NCBI RefSeq assembly: GCF_900156375.1
Contig: NZ_FTNK01000017.1
Location: 62,001 to 126,000 of the forward strand
Direction of reading: 5' to 3'
Source of the DNA: Paenibacillus macquariensis
GTDB lineage: Bacteria > Bacillota > Bacilli > Paenibacillales > Paenibacillaceae
Length of the DNA stretch: 64,000 bases
Positions 26,249-34,869 of this stretch are shown here, in pieces. The translations under genes and the position numbers were made by a program. Positions within the stretch are counted from its first letter, which is position 1, and each line of letters starts with the position of its first letter. The notes beneath the pieces were generated by a model. It was not told the origin of the DNA and ran no database searches. It worked only from the letters and a program-made list of their open reading frames with translations.

Positions 26249-27190
26249 TTAGTGGGTGTCCTTACTATCCATTTGATGAAAACTATTTTTTAAGGCAATC
26301 AAAACAGCACCATATGCTGCATCATGTGATTTTTTACAAACTGTAATATTAGGTAGCTCTTTTTCAATTAAGCTATACAACTTGTTTTTCAATATAATAC
26401 AATGTTCTATCGTAGAACCCGTAAGCAATAGATTCGTCTCTTTATCTGCAAACAATTTTTGAAACACTATTTTTATCATCGTAAACAAGTCAGTTGCCGA
26501 GTTTTCTAAAATTGCAATTGCAAGTTCATCGCCATTCAAGGCCACTTTATCTACAATTCGAGATAGTGCTGCTATTTTTTCTTTTTCAACTGTATCTTTA
26601 ACAAAATGAATTAGTTCAATGGGGTCGCTTAATTGAAGTTCTTCACAAAAATACTGTGTCAATGTCGTAAATGGTAGCCGAAAATCTATACTTTGCAAAA
26701 TGGAGCGCATCGCCTGCATAGCAATATGATAAGCAGAACCTTCGTCGCTCAACAAATGTCCATAACCACCACATATCATCGTTTCACCAACTGAATTTCT
26801 GCCATAACAAATTGAACCGGTTCCTGAGATTAGCACAATCCCTTCTGTTTTTCCCAAACCGCCACACAATGCAATATGTGCATCGTCTGTAATAGTAATT
26901 TTACAGAAAAAACCAAATGAAGTTAGAATATCTTTTAAAAGCTGTCCATCATTTTGTTGACGAATACCTGCAGATCCGATTGCTATGCCTTGACAATCTT
27001 TGACTGAGAACCTCAATGAATCTATACCAGAAAAAATCAAGTCTCTGAAATTCTGCGTTAGGGTTTCAACTGAATTTGAATATATATTTCCGGAAGAACC
27101 GAAATTTTCATATACTATCTGTTGTTCCATCGAAGCAATTTTAATATGAGTTTTGGTTCCTCCACTATCAATGCCAACTATATAATCCAT
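26249..27190 (-). CDS. N-acetylglucosamine/N-acetylmuramic acid kinase-like, BadF/BadG family
   Basis: Product of 313 residues. It begins M-D-Y-I-V-G-I-D-S-G-G-T-K-T-H, the ATP-binding phosphate-1 motif of the actin-like ATPase fold. It then has A-I-G-S-A-G-I, G-I-V-L-I-S-G-T-G-S-I-C-Y-G and G-G-Y-G-H-L-L-S-D-E-G-S-A-Y. This matches the BadF/BadG family branch that holds GlcNAc kinases and MurK. The gene begins one base after the murQ stop, so the pair probably turns MurNAc into MurNAc-6-phosphate and then GlcNAc-6-phosphate during wall recycling. The assignment as MurK rests on that context. Confidence 0.8.
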   Translation of the reverse strand: MDYIVGIDSGGTKTHIKIASMEQQIVYENFGSSGNIYSNSVETLTQNFRDLIFSGIDSLRFSVKDCQGIAIGSAGIRQQNDGQLLKDILTSFGFFCKITITDDAHIALCGGLGKTEGIVLISGTGSICYGRNSVGETMICGGYGHLLSDEGSAYHIAMQAMRSILQSIDFRLPFTTLTQYFCEELQLSDPIELIHFVKDTVEKEKIAALSRIVDKVALNGDELAIAILENSATDLFTMIKIVFQKLFADKETNLLLTGSTIEHCIILKNKLYSLIEKELPNITVCKKSHDAAYGAVLIALKNSFHQMDSKDTH

Positions 27191-28102
27191 TTAATTCACT
27201 CTTAGTTTAATGGCTTTTGCAATGAAGCCATTAGACTTAGTAAGCAGTTCTTCCGCCTCTTCTTTCGACGATTCAGTTAAAATCATTATAATTGCAACTT
27301 TCGCATTCATACCTGAAAGTTCAAGATACTTTGTTGCAGATACCGTATCAATCCCTGTGATTTCCTTTACGATTCGAACGGCACGTACAATCAATTTCTC
27401 GTTATTTGGCACTACATCAACCATATAATTGTCATACACCTTGCCAAGCTTGATCATGCTTCCTGTTGATAGCATATTTAAAACCATTTTCTGTGATGTT
27501 CCGGATTTCAATCGAGTAGAACCCACAATAACTTCAGGACCTACAACCGGTGCGATAACAATATTGCAATAAGATTTCATGCTAGGTTCGTCATTGTTAC
27601 ACAACCCTATTGTAAAAATATTGTTCTCTTGGGCTTTCTGTAATGCACCCAAAACAAATGGTGTTCTTCCACTTGCTGTTATACCTACTACAACGTCTTT
27701 CTCAGTCATTTTGTAATCTGAAACAGAATTTTGTCCCAAATCAAAATCATCTTCAAGTCCATCAAGAAGAGATGAATGCAATGCTTGTTCTCCTCCTGCC
27801 ATAATTCCTTGTACCATTTCAGCCGGCACCCCAAAAGTTGGTACACATTCCGATGCATCCAAAACACCAAGACGACCGCTCGTGCCTGCACCAACATAAA
27901 ACATTCGTCCTCCGTCAGATAGCCTTTCAACTATCGCATCAATTGCCAATGCAATTTGTGGTAATTGCCGTCTAACAGCCTCTACGGTATTCTCATCTTC
28001 CTTGTTCATGATTTTGACGATACCCATTGCATCTTGTTCATCAATATGTTTAGAATTCTGATTAACTTGCTCAGTAGTTAGTCGAAAAAGATTATCCTGC
28101 AA
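27191..28102 (-). CDS. murQ: N-acetylmuramic acid 6-phosphate etherase
   Basis: Product of 303 residues that matches MurQ through most of its length. It has R-L-T-T-E-Q-V-N near the start, Y-V-G-A-G-T-S-G-R-L-G-V-L-D-A-S-E-C-V-P-T-F-G, V-V-G-I-T-A-S-G-R-T-P-F, and S-T-R-L-K-S-G-T-S-Q-K-M-V-L-N. The SIS domain splits the lactyl ether of MurNAc-6-phosphate to give GlcNAc-6-phosphate and lactate. The start is TTG, with AGAGAGGTG 6 nt upstream. The gene pair looks more A/T-rich than its neighbours. No binding protein or PTS gene is adjacent. Confidence 0.93.
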   Translation of the reverse strand: MQDNLFRLTTEQVNQNSKHIDEQDAMGIVKIMNKEDENTVEAVRRQLPQIALAIDAIVERLSDGGRMFYVGAGTSGRLGVLDASECVPTFGVPAEMVQGIMAGGEQALHSSLLDGLEDDFDLGQNSVSDYKMTEKDVVVGITASGRTPFVLGALQKAQENNIFTIGLCNNDEPSMKSYCNIVIAPVVGPEVIVGSTRLKSGTSQKMVLNMLSTGSMIKLGKVYDNYMVDVVPNNEKLIVRAVRIVKEITGIDTVSATKYLELSGMNAKVAIIMILTESSKEEAEELLTKSNGFIAKAIKLRVN

Positions 28103-28446
28103 ACGAAAACACCTCTCTTATTTTGATGTAAGCTCTGCACCTATTTGTCCTGCTCAAATTATAACCACTGTAACTGGTCGCGTTCAGCTCATACTTGCCT
28201 AGAACAGTTATTTATCGTTTTATGTACTATTGATCATAGCCTTTGTAAAGGAGAACGAGAACAACACAAATTTGAAATATCTCTAAATTATCGACATGTC
28301 CTTCTATAAAAAAATCCAAATCCCTAAAATGTATCAAAAACTTATTTTAGGAATTGTTTTTTATTAAGAATGGCTTGCTTGACTTTAAAAGAGGCAACTT
28401 CATAAAAAATATCTACAATGAAATAAGGATGGCATTCAAGCCATCC
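28103..28446. other. 344-bp intergenic region
   Basis: No coding frame was found. It should hold the murQ promoter, but no convincing -35/-10 pair was identified. A stem-loop AAGGATGGC/GCCATCCTT at 28425-28448 overlaps the stop of the small gene at 28447 and may act as its terminator, although the T-run is poor. Confidence 0.5.
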
Positions 28447-28662
28447 TTAGCTCCTTAGCGGTAGGATGGCTGACATCTGCGCTGGAATTAACCAATACTT
28501 TGTTGCATGCCATCTTCGATCTAGAACACTTCTAATCGCCCCAATCCACTTTTCGATATACGGAGATTCTACAATCACATCACCATTCTCTGCATAGCCC
28601 AGCACAACGTATTGACTTGGTAAGTATAATTCGCTGTCATCATATTCTCCTCCACTATCCAT
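28447..28662 (-). CDS. small protein, possibly a gene fragment
   Basis: Product of about 71 residues from the ATG at 28662. It contains the acidic D-S-G-G-E-Y-D-D-S-E-L-Y-L-P, then Y-V-V-L-G-Y-A-E-N-G-D-V-I-V-E and W-I-G-A-I-R-S-V-L-D-R-R-W. The pattern is that of a folded beta-rich domain C-terminus rather than random sequence, but I do not recognise it. The upstream DNA is the repeat-family terminator of msrA, and only a weak GGGG precedes the ATG. It may be the 3' end of a gene whose beginning was lost, or a short gene translated poorly. Confidence 0.35.
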   Translation of the reverse strand: MDSGGEYDDSELYLPSQYVVLGYAENGDVIVESPYIEKWIGAIRSVLDRRWHATKYWLIPAQMSAILPLRS

Positions 28663-28677
28663 ATCCCCAAATATAGA

Positions 28678-28715
28678 CAAAAAAGACAGACCGCTCACTA
28701 GAGCAATCTGTCTTC
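28678..28715 (-). terminator. repeat-family terminator hairpin
   Basis: GAAGACAGATTGCTC/GAGCGGTCTGTCTTTTTTG on the minus strand, 69 bp after the msrA stop. This is the distant fifth copy of the hairpin family seen at 1.4-5.2 kb. Confidence 0.75.
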
Positions 28716-28783
28716 CGGTACTTCCGCAAGCCCAACGATTTCATTTCTTCTTATTTACTAGTCTCTTTGAAAACAACTCAAGC

Positions 28784-29308
28784 TTACTCTCCCCAATGCT
28801 CGGCAATAAAAGGATCTCTCCCCGACTGCTCACGATCTTCCTTATAGTGCTTCGGGTTCTTATGGTGATAGTCCTGATGATATTCCTCTGCTTCATAGAA
28901 AGTCACCGCGGGAATAATCTCAGTCACAATCGGATCAGTAAACCTACCACTTGCAGCTACCTGCTCCTTAGAAACAAGTGCGGCTGCAAGTTGCGCTTCA
29001 TTATGATAGAAAATCGCTGTCCGATACTGCGGTCCTCTATCCTGGAACTGTCCATCTGCATCCGTCGGATCGATTTGTGGCCAGTAGAGTTCAAGTAGCT
29101 TCTCATATGGGAAAATGGTCGGATCAAATGTAATCTGTACTGCTTCATAATGACCCGTCGTTCCTGTCTTGATCTCTTCATAGGTTGGGTTCACTGTTGT
29201 TCCCCCGATAAATCCCGATACGATGCCGTGAATACCAGGCTGTTCTTCAAAAGGTGTGACCATACACCAAAAGCATCCGCCAGCGAATGTTGCCTTCTCC
29301 ATGTCCAT
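28784..29308 (-). CDS. msrA: peptide methionine sulfoxide reductase MsrA
   Basis: Product of 174 residues with the catalytic G-G-C-F-W-C motif (Cys12). It also has G-F-I-G-G, P-T-Y-E-E-I-K-T-G-T-T-G-H-Y-E-A-V, and D-P-T-D-A-D-G-Q-F-x-D-R-G-P-Q-Y-R. MsrA reduces methionine-S-sulfoxide in proteins, using thioredoxin. The residues after the motif (M-V-T-P-F instead of T-E-x-x-F) vary from common forms, and no resolving Cys is seen near the C-terminus. Cys15 in the motif might take that part. The start follows AGAGAGGAAGT. It is monocistronic and ends at a repeat-family terminator. Confidence 0.95.
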   Translation of the reverse strand: MDMEKATFAGGCFWCMVTPFEEQPGIHGIVSGFIGGTTVNPTYEEIKTGTTGHYEAVQITFDPTIFPYEKLLELYWPQIDPTDADGQFQDRGPQYRTAIFYHNEAQLAAALVSKEQVAASGRFTDPIVTEIIPAVTFYEAEEYHQDYHHKNPKHYKEDREQSGRDPFIAEHWGE

Positions 29309-29413
29309 ACTTCCTCTCTGTTGTCTGACCTACGCTAAGCCCAAGCAAACGTCGACGATGTCTTTCCAAGTCCATATCTACTACTATTCCATCCATTAAC
29401 AGACACACTCTCC

Positions 29414-32400
29414 CTACAACGTAGGTTTCTCGATCAGTCTGATCGATTGTGTACCGACCATAATAACTCTATCATCCAACGTGTCCATCATAAGATCCGA
29501 TAAAACCACGGTAATCGAGTTCTTATAATCCGCTAGATTTAGAATAGGCTTAGTAGGTGTTGGTGTCCCCGCTCCCGTTGTTCCGTCTACAGCGTTCGAA
29601 GTACCTTCCGTACCCTTCACATCGTCGGTCTTACCAACTTCCTTACTTGTCGGATCAGATTCCGTACCCTTAGCCGCAGTCCCATCCTTCTTACTGGTAT
29701 CTTCGGTTTCTGTACCCGCTACTTCATCTGTCTTAACACTATCTTCAGAACCATTAGCCTCTAACTGGTCTTCCTTACTTGTATCTCCAGATCCACTACC
29801 TGCTGTCTCATCTTGTCTACTCGGATCTGATCCCTCAGGCGTTGTCGATCCTTCACCAGATACATCGCTACTATCCGTCTTACCTTTACTCTTACCATCC
29901 GTATCAGGCGCTACCACAGCTTCACACTGCACCTCAGGTTTGAGTCCTGTCAGATTTATCGGTTCATCACCAGCCGTTGATCCAAGCGTAATACTGCTAG
30001 CATCGAACGCCTTACAAGTGCCCGCGTCCCTCATCAGAAAGACAAGCTTACTACCTTCTACTTTACCCTCCGCTGATGTTACTGGTTCTGCATACACCAC
30101 GATCTCATCCGTGATGACTTCAGGTGTTACTACCACAGGAGGAATCGGATTCTCAGCAACAATCTTCTCTGGTTCTTTATCGAATACACCCATGGCTTGG
30201 AGCCCGAACAGTCCTCCGACTACGACCACAAGGAAGAATCCTGCAAATACGATTGTGCGCATCAGTTGTCTACGATTACGACGAATGAATTTAACGAAAG
30301 GCGTAGATAGTTCTGTCTCAACTTTAGTATATACAGGTTTAAGTTTAGGTTTGGCAGCGTGGAAGTATTTCTTCACCAGATCTTTTTTCTTAAAGGCATC
30401 TCTATCATGATTTTTGAAATAAGAGATAATTGCTGCAGCATACGCGGGAACAAGACCTCGTTCGCCTGCGAACATTTGCTGTCCAGCAGACCATTGAATG
30501 AATTGATAGATGACTTCTTGATCCTTGGCATGTCTTCGCACGAAATTCAACAGTCCCGAGTAATTAATTCCAGCTTGTCCACCTTGATAGAAGGCGAGCG
30601 CCAATCGGCTGAATTGCTCAGGTTCAATATACTCCTGCAACCATTGGCAACCCAGCTGTTGTACACGATCTAGCTCCATTGGGCTTAGTCCGTTGAACAA
30701 GTTCTCGTCAGGTTGAACATCGCTAAACCAAGCATATGCCGACAACATCACAGCAGCTTGTGACTTGATACGCGCATCGAATTTCGACGCCCACAACTTC
30801 ACTTCTTTGCGTTCTTTAAGAAATTGGATATTTAATAACTGATCTTTCGTCAGCTTGTCCAAATCTATTTCCGTTAGCAAAAAGAGGTTCGCCGCATAGG
30901 CAAGTTGATCCATAAGTGCAAAATCAGGCATCGTCGCACCCGCTCCGGGCTGCTTCATCTCCCAATCCCGCTCAAGCTTCACTTGTTGTTCCAACAGCGT
31001 GTTCACAGCATGTACTGGATCAGACTCCTTACGGAGCTTCGCCAATAGTTGAGCCTTCGCCAAATCTACAAAATAAGCATCGCGAGTCACACTCGGATGA
31101 CTCTTACCCCATACCCCAACTAGTTGCATGACATCCTTCGATTTAGGCGCTACAGTAAACTTCTCTAGAATATATGGTTCAAAAAGTTGCTTCGCGAAGC
31201 CACTACTCAAGACCATGTCGAAGAATGCTTTACTGAGTCTTGGATTACTCTCTATCACTTTATAGAAAGAAGCAACAACCTCTTTGCGTTTCGCAGATAA
31301 AGCGTGACTTATCGCTACCATGAGATAGGTAACAATTTTGCCCTCATTACTCTTGCCACAGATACGGTAATAATCCTTGAAGACTTCTACGATCGCAAGC
31401 TCCGGTATTTGTCCCTGCTTAATAAGATCGAACTCCTGATCAAACCGAGCGAGGAAAATATCATTCAACCGTACTTTACTCGATATCGCTTCCGGTGTTG
31501 TCATGTAATCCAATATGCCCCGCAGCACTGTGGTTTTATTGTCATCAAACAACGTTTCGTTACCTTCTTCAATCTGATAAAAGACAGACAGTTCATTGTA
31601 GCTAGACACCGATGTTCTACGCATCATATCCATATCTGCTAGCATCTCCTCAGCGAACTGATAGAAATGTTCTGCGCGATCTGGACGCCCTAGATTACTC
31701 CAAGCGAAATCTAAATAGGGTTGTTTCGAAGGATCAACATCTACATTCGCAACCCGCTTCGCTACAAGATCGAATGCAAAATCCTTCTCCACATTGCGAT
31801 CCCCTGGACGAAGACTACCTCTCTCGACGAACATGACATGAATCCCTTTTTTACTCTGAGGCTCATTCGCATAGGTTAAGAACCCAAGTAACTTGCGGAA
31901 AGCATACGGCATACTGCCATACAAGACTTCAAGCAATTGCTTCGCATAGGTCGATATCTGTTCCGCAGGTACATCAAGCGCGATATATACCTTTTTCTTC
32001 ACTGTCGTTGCGGTCATCACCGCGAATAACAGTTGCTTGAACATCTTCTCATCTATATTCAGACTTGCCAGAACGCTAGCCGAATCTATTGGTCTTGTAA
32101 CACCCTTGGTAGGCACTGTATTCAGTTCAGGTAGATCCACGCCTTGCTCAATATCATATGTCTCAACGAAATCTGCATGAAGCCATGCCGCATAATCCGT
32201 AACAACATCTTCGGAACGCTCTCTAGGAATAACATAGTTATGTGTAAAAAAAGCACTCCGAAGTCCCGTGAAATCCGCCGATTGATACACACTACGCCCA
32301 ATGACCGTCTGATCGTTATCCGTATGATAGAGATGCAGCGCATCTGGGTACACAGCCGTATCTTTCTCACCGCGTGCTAACAATTCAGCTGGTGCATCGT

Positions 32401-32554
32401 ATGCGCAGAACGGATGGAGCGTTTTTTTGATAAAAGAATGATCTAACCCTTTCGATCTTCCGATCGTATCGAAACCTTCTGTTGACCTGAAAATCCCGCG
32501 CCGCTCCCGTGTATATAGTTGCTGCTGAATGGGTTGGGGAGTCGTGTTCTCCAC
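29414..32554 (-). CDS. GAP1-like GTPase-associated membrane protein
   Basis: Product of about 1046 residues. The N-terminal domain (I-Q-Q-Q-L-Y-T-R-E-R-R-G-I-F-R-S, F-D-T-I-G-R-S-K-G-L) resembles the GTPase-associated protein 1 (GAP1) N-terminal domain. A long helical cytoplasmic region follows. One membrane helix lies at about 762-785, after basic residues. The outside part has a Thr/Ser/Asp/Gly-rich linker (about 890-995) and a short C-terminal domain. The GTG start overlaps the GTPase stop by one base (TAGTG) with GGGGAG upstream, so the pair is translationally coupled. It may transmit the GTPase state across the membrane; that is inference. It is the last gene of the operon. Confidence 0.75.
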   Translation of the reverse strand: MENTTPQPIQQQLYTRERRGIFRSTEGFDTIGRSKGLDHSFIKKTLHPFCAYDAPAELLARGEKDTAVYPDALHLYHTDNDQTVIGRSVYQSADFTGLRSAFFTHNYVIPRERSEDVVTDYAAWLHADFVETYDIEQGVDLPELNTVPTKGVTRPIDSASVLASLNIDEKMFKQLLFAVMTATTVKKKVYIALDVPAEQISTYAKQLLEVLYGSMPYAFRKLLGFLTYANEPQSKKGIHVMFVERGSLRPGDRNVEKDFAFDLVAKRVANVDVDPSKQPYLDFAWSNLGRPDRAEHFYQFAEEMLADMDMMRRTSVSSYNELSVFYQIEEGNETLFDDNKTTVLRGILDYMTTPEAISSKVRLNDIFLARFDQEFDLIKQGQIPELAIVEVFKDYYRICGKSNEGKIVTYLMVAISHALSAKRKEVVASFYKVIESNPRLSKAFFDMVLSSGFAKQLFEPYILEKFTVAPKSKDVMQLVGVWGKSHPSVTRDAYFVDLAKAQLLAKLRKESDPVHAVNTLLEQQVKLERDWEMKQPGAGATMPDFALMDQLAYAANLFLLTEIDLDKLTKDQLLNIQFLKERKEVKLWASKFDARIKSQAAVMLSAYAWFSDVQPDENLFNGLSPMELDRVQQLGCQWLQEYIEPEQFSRLALAFYQGGQAGINYSGLLNFVRRHAKDQEVIYQFIQWSAGQQMFAGERGLVPAYAAAIISYFKNHDRDAFKKKDLVKKYFHAAKPKLKPVYTKVETELSTPFVKFIRRNRRQLMRTIVFAGFFLVVVVGGLFGLQAMGVFDKEPEKIVAENPIPPVVVTPEVITDEIVVYAEPVTSAEGKVEGSKLVFLMRDAGTCKAFDASSITLGSTAGDEPINLTGLKPEVQCEAVVAPDTDGKSKGKTDSSDVSGEGSTTPEGSDPSRQDETAGSGSGDTSKEDQLEANGSEDSVKTDEVAGTETEDTSKKDGTAAKGTESDPTSKEVGKTDDVKGTEGTSNAVDGTTGAGTPTPTKPILNLADYKNSITVVLSDLMMDTLDDRVIMVGTQSIRLIEKPTL

Positions 32555-33813
32555 TATTCCTCGCTCCCCTCGATATACATTAGTTGATACAGTAGCCAAA
32601 TGAACGGTTCATCCACCCGAATTGGGCTTGCTACGCCTTGTAACTTCTGGTCTACGGGATTACTTCCTAGTGCCGACACCGCGAAATAAGCTGTATTGGC
32701 GAAGTACACATCCATTGTTCCTTTGAACGGGCGATCCACCTTCTCAATGAAATGGCGAATTTCCCCGTCAATATTCTCGAATTCAGTTAAGTTAAGCGTC
32801 TTGCGATGCACCATATTATTAAAAATATTACTATTAGACTTAATATATTCGCCCTCTTCATCTTTCAACGAATGAAGCATATCGCTCTTCGTCAGCACGA
32901 CAGCAGTCGGAATATCCGTTTTCCCTTTATCTTCATAGGCAATGAAGTCACCGAACATGGTGAGTACCACATCGCGTGGTTCATCATATTGCGACACCCA
33001 TCCGCCTTCAGTATCCCCGAATTTAATCTTAATCTTCTCACGAATCGAGCGGATTTGCAGCGGATCGACCATGAATAGGATACCCGCTGAATTCTTGATA
33101 TGCTGTCCATGCAGACCTAGATAATCCTGATCGACCATACCTTCGCCCGCGACATCGAAGAACACAAGCGTAAGCGGTGGCTTACTCTCATCCTTGAATA
33201 CGAATTGGAAAATAAAAGGCTCTTGCATCTTCTCTTTCTGCGTAGAAGCTAGCAGATCCCCACGTTCGAACAATGGTTCTTCGTACATCGTACGGAACTT
33301 ACGACTGATCTCCGCATTCAATGGCATACAAGCCGCATCGAAATTGTCCGCTGTCGTATTCTGTAGCGTATGGATTAAGGATGTCATATACACTGACTTA
33401 CCTACTTGAGATGCACCGACGATCGAGATAATGTTGCTCGGCACTTTACCAGAAGTAACTGGCAACTCATTATGACATTTCGGGCATAGTCTTCTGCGGG
33501 TAAGCACACCATAGCGGTCGTTCAGCCCGATCAGCACGTGATCCGAATAAATCCGATGCTCTTCTGGAATATCCGTAGGGTGGATGATCGCTTCAATGTC
33601 ATCTACCGTATCAAGACCGAAGCGCTCACGGTATCTGTTCAGCTCATTATCTTCGCCTAGCGCGTAGTTCTCATCATCTTCACGATGATGTGCGGCGCGG
33701 AACACGACCGCTTCAGGCGTGAATTTCTCGAAACAGAACGGACACACAATATCATAGAACAGCGGCTTGGGTTCCGCTTGTGGTTTCTTTTTGAATATAT
33801 CGAAAATCCCCAT
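32554..33813 (-). CDS. zinc-ribbon TRAFAC-type GTPase (double-GTPase-2-like)
   Basis: Product of 419 residues. A split zinc ribbon (Cys24-x2-Cys27 and Cys110-x2-Cys113) precedes a GTPase domain. The P-loop is G-A-S-Q-V-G-K-S at 133-140. Later come F-F-D-V-A-G-E-G (switch II type D-x-x-G) and V-L-T-K-S-D, the base-specificity motif. This arrangement resembles the DO-GTPase-2 family predicted from comparative genomics to work with GAP1 proteins in signalling or conflict systems. It should be cytosolic and switch-like. AAGGAGG lies 6 nt before the ATG. It is coupled to the GAP1-like gene by a one-base overlap and sits after a 397-bp gap that holds a large palindrome. Confidence 0.85.
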   Translation of the reverse strand: MGIFDIFKKKPQAEPKPLFYDIVCPFCFEKFTPEAVVFRAAHHREDDENYALGEDNELNRYRERFGLDTVDDIEAIIHPTDIPEEHRIYSDHVLIGLNDRYGVLTRRRLCPKCHNELPVTSGKVPSNIISIVGASQVGKSVYMTSLIHTLQNTTADNFDAACMPLNAEISRKFRTMYEEPLFERGDLLASTQKEKMQEPFIFQFVFKDESKPPLTLVFFDVAGEGMVDQDYLGLHGQHIKNSAGILFMVDPLQIRSIREKIKIKFGDTEGGWVSQYDEPRDVVLTMFGDFIAYEDKGKTDIPTAVVLTKSDMLHSLKDEEGEYIKSNSNIFNNMVHRKTLNLTEFENIDGEIRHFIEKVDRPFKGTMDVYFANTAYFAVSALGSNPVDQKLQGVASPIRVDEPFIWLLYQLMYIEGSEE

Positions 33814-33881
33814 ATGTTTCCTCCTTAAAGTTTTACGGAAAGATGCTTAAGAATAGTGGTGGATGGTGGACGCTACGGGTA

Positions 33882-34031
33882 CGGATTGTTCTTCGATCGC
33901 TGTTGACCTCGGATTTCCTGATTATATACCGCCTATGGCGGTAGAAATCCGAAGTCAAGCATATGCTTTCGAAGTAGTTTTCCTACGGAAAACTTGTAGG
34001 CGACCGCTTACGCTTCTACAGAATAATTCCG
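33882..34031. repeat. large imperfect palindrome P1
   Basis: The arms GGATTGTTCTTCGATCGCTG... and ...AGCGTAAGC-CGTTTCTGAATAATTCC-type DNA can pair around the core TTTCCTGATTATATACCGC/GCGGTAGAAATC. The minus strand matches palindrome P2 (42320-42430) in the plus direction, including ACCGC...GCGGTATATAATC and GGCAACAGCGATCG-like blocks. P1 has about 35 extra bases in one arm, which form their own small hairpin (TTTTCCGTAGGAAAA). It lies between the beta-rich protein gene and the GTPase gene and would fold in the operon mRNA. Confidence 0.7.
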
Positions 34032-34210
34032 TCCCCTTCGCTGCGTCTCAGCATTAGCTATCATTCTCAGGAAGTACTCTTTCTCAAAACTTACGTCGTC
34101 AATATCCTTTAAAGCCTTTACCTTCATACTTCGCTAATTCTGCCTCTTCGGTTACTCCAATTACTTTGCTACTTCGCTGATTCCGCCAACTTCGATTACT
34201 CAATTACTGC

Positions 34211-34849
34211 TCACTCCGGCATCAACTCGTACAACTGGCCGTATTTCGGGCCGTCGGTGAAGAATATACGGACGAAATCGTTTTTGCCTACCTCGATGGC
34301 GGGCAGGATGGTTCTGCCCGGGTTGAAATGCTGAACGAAAGGATACACGGTGCCATCTGTCTTATGGGTTGGATTGCTGCCGTGTTTCCTAACGTAGCAT
34401 AGAACGTCTTTGGCGATGGGGACTTCTGTCGTCACCCGCATTTGGATCGTTTTATTCTTTTGAAATAAACCATGTTTCTGCTTAATGCCGTATTTAATCT
34501 GTGATTTGCCTGTGCTTACAACTTTACGGTTCTGTCCATCATCTTGAAGAATGAGCATGGGTTCGCCACCATCGATCCAACAAGCAAACACTGTATACAC
34601 CCATCCACCAATACCCTGCATCCGTTCGTGATACCCTTTATTAGCCTTATACTCATCTCGGGTATATAACCTTAGGCTATGGATTGCTGGTTGATCCTCT
34701 AGCATTGATTCGTCCGCTGCAGCACGATGTATGTAGACGGCCTGAATACCCTCGGGCCAATGCCAACGTAGAATACAACGATCTTCGTCCACTTGATGTA
34801 CCAGCTCACGTATGACTGGCGTGTCTAAGTCCGCATGCATGTATTGCAT
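34211..34849 (-). CDS. beta-rich protein of the GTPase/tubulin cluster
   Basis: Product of 212 residues without signal peptide or membrane helix, so it should be cytosolic. It looks like two beta-sandwich-type domains. The first has L-R-W-H-W-P-E-G-I-Q-A-V-Y-I-H-R, a pattern similar to fibronectin-type or related folds, and G-W-V-Y-T-V-F-A. The second starts near Q-I-K-Y-G-I-K-Q-K. No family name can be given. It lies 20 bp after the polytopic vWA gene in the same operon. A scaffold or adaptor role is a guess from context only. Confidence 0.6.
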   Translation of the reverse strand: MQYMHADLDTPVIRELVHQVDEDRCILRWHWPEGIQAVYIHRAAADESMLEDQPAIHSLRLYTRDEYKANKGYHERMQGIGGWVYTVFACWIDGGEPMLILQDDGQNRKVVSTGKSQIKYGIKQKHGLFQKNKTIQMRVTTEVPIAKDVLCYVRKHGSNPTHKTDGTVYPFVQHFNPGRTILPAIEVGKNDFVRIFFTDGPKYGQLYELMPE

Positions 34850-34869
34850 ACTTCACTCGCCCCCTACGA

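Noticed and set aside
33863..34057. Plus-strand ORF across palindrome P1
   Set aside because: The palindrome explains the open frame; no ribosome site and no match in P2.
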